Assembly (NCBI GenBank): GCA_030145265.1
Contig: JAQYWA010000082.1
Span: forward strand, 1 to 8,200
DNA length: 8,200 nt
Direction of reading: 5' to 3'
From: Desulfuromonas sp.
GTDB taxonomy: Bacteria; Desulfobacterota; Desulfuromonadia; Desulfuromonadales; Trichloromonadaceae
The first letter of the stretch is position 1. Every line of letters starts with the position of its first letter. The notes beneath the pieces are model-generated. The model ran no database searches. It saw only the letters and a list, made by a program, of their open reading frames with translations, and was not told where the DNA came from. The position numbers and the translations under genes were made by a program. This document shows positions 7,648-8,200 of the stretch, piece after piece.

Positions 7648-8200
7648 TCAGCTGGCTTGCAGCGCCTGTTCGACGTCAGCGATTAAGTCGTCGATGTGCT
7701 CGATGCCGACCGACAGACGGATCAGGTCAGGGGTGACTCCCGATGCGATCTGCTGTGCTTCGGACAGCTGGCGGTGGGTCGTGCTGGCCGGATGCAGCAC
7801 GCAGCTGCGGGCGTCGCCGACATGGACCACCAGAGCAATAACTTGGGTGGCTTCCATGAACTTGACGCCGGCCTCGCGGCCCCCCTTGATACCGAAGGTC
7901 AGCACTCCGCTGGCTCCTTTTGGCAGGTACTTTTGGGTCAATGCGTAGGTCGGGTGCGTTTCCAGGCCGGGGTAATTGACCCAGGAGACCTTCGGATGCT
8001 GCTGCAGGTATTCGGCCAGGGCCAGGGCATTGCTGCTGTGACGCTCCATGCGCAACGGCAGGGTGGTCAGGCCGTGGTTGAAGAGGAAACTGTTCATCGG
8101 GGCAGGGGTGACGCCGAGGTCGCGCATGTACTGAGCCCGGGCCTTGACGATATAGGCCATGGGGCCGAACTTTTCCACGTAGCGCAGGCCGTGATAGCTG
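7648..8200 (-). CDS. O-acetylhomoserine sulfhydrylase-family PLP enzyme, second paralogue, C-terminal part only
   Basis: The frame is open to the right window edge, so about 184 C-terminal residues are visible and the N-terminal half, including the PLP lysine, lies outside. The visible start SYHGLRYVEKFGPMAYIVKA aligns with [20 protein letters not shown] of the neighbouring Met[34 protein letters not shown] and the final VGIEHIDDLIADVEQAL are shared. By eye roughly half the residues match over this stretch, so it is an old duplication or a different MetY subfamily, not a recent copy. Where MetY has [14 protein letters not shown], this protein has VVHVGDARSCVLHP. It probably also acts on O-acetylhomoserine (or cysteine synthesis), but the substrate cannot be settled. 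The internal GTG at 8178 is not a start. Confidence 0.88.
   Translation of the reverse strand, partial: SYHGLRYVEKFGPMAYIVKARAQYMRDLGVTPAPMNSFLFNHGLTTLPLRMERHSSNALALAEYLQQHPKVSWVNYPGLETHPTYALTQKYLPKGASGVLTFGIKGGREAGVKFMEATQVIALVVHVGDARSCVLHPASTTHRQLSEAQQIASGVTPDLIRLSVGIEHIDDLIADVEQALQAS

Overview
The window is ordinary chromosomal DNA of a GC-rich Gram-negative bacterium. The product sequences and the gene order ribBA-ribH-nusB-(small M17 N-domain-like protein)-hom point to the Desulfuromonadales (Geobacter, Pelobacter or Desulfuromonas relatives). That assignment rests on family recognition from memory, not on a search. No phage, transposase, tRNA, rRNA or CRISPR array was seen.

Left arm (1-3993, + strand): a tightly packed run of genes. 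The 3' part of ribBA (riboflavin precursors) is followed by ribH (lumazine synthase), nusB (transcription antitermination), a 155-residue protein overlapping nusB by 4 bases, and hom (homoserine dehydrogenase with ACT domain). RibBA and RibH make and join the two precursors of the riboflavin ring system. hom commits aspartate semialdehyde to homoserine, the starting material for threonine and methionine.

Middle (3994-4675): about 680 bases without a credible gene. It holds two related blocks of inverted repeats that share a near-identical 22-base segment and a TCACAGGGGGG end. It closes with a strong bidirectional intrinsic terminator between the convergent hom and trmL.

Right arm (4676-8200, - strand): transcription runs right to left. 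The C-terminal part of an O-acetylhomoserine sulfhydrylase paralogue comes first and has its own terminator. Next is a complete metY with a strong ribosome binding site, a leader rich in GATAT/ATATC half-sites and its own terminator. Last is a two-gene unit, a lipid A-type acyltransferase followed by the tRNA wobble methyltransferase gene trmL. hom and the two MetY-type enzymes lie on the same biosynthetic branch: homoserine, once O-acetylated, is sulfhydrylated to homocysteine and then methylated to methionine.

The points most worth a second look are the inverted-repeat blocks, a glutamine where the DHBP synthase half of RibBA normally has its catalytic histidine, the stand-alone M17 N-domain-like protein, and the metY leader. 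I did not find convincing evidence of a new biological system.
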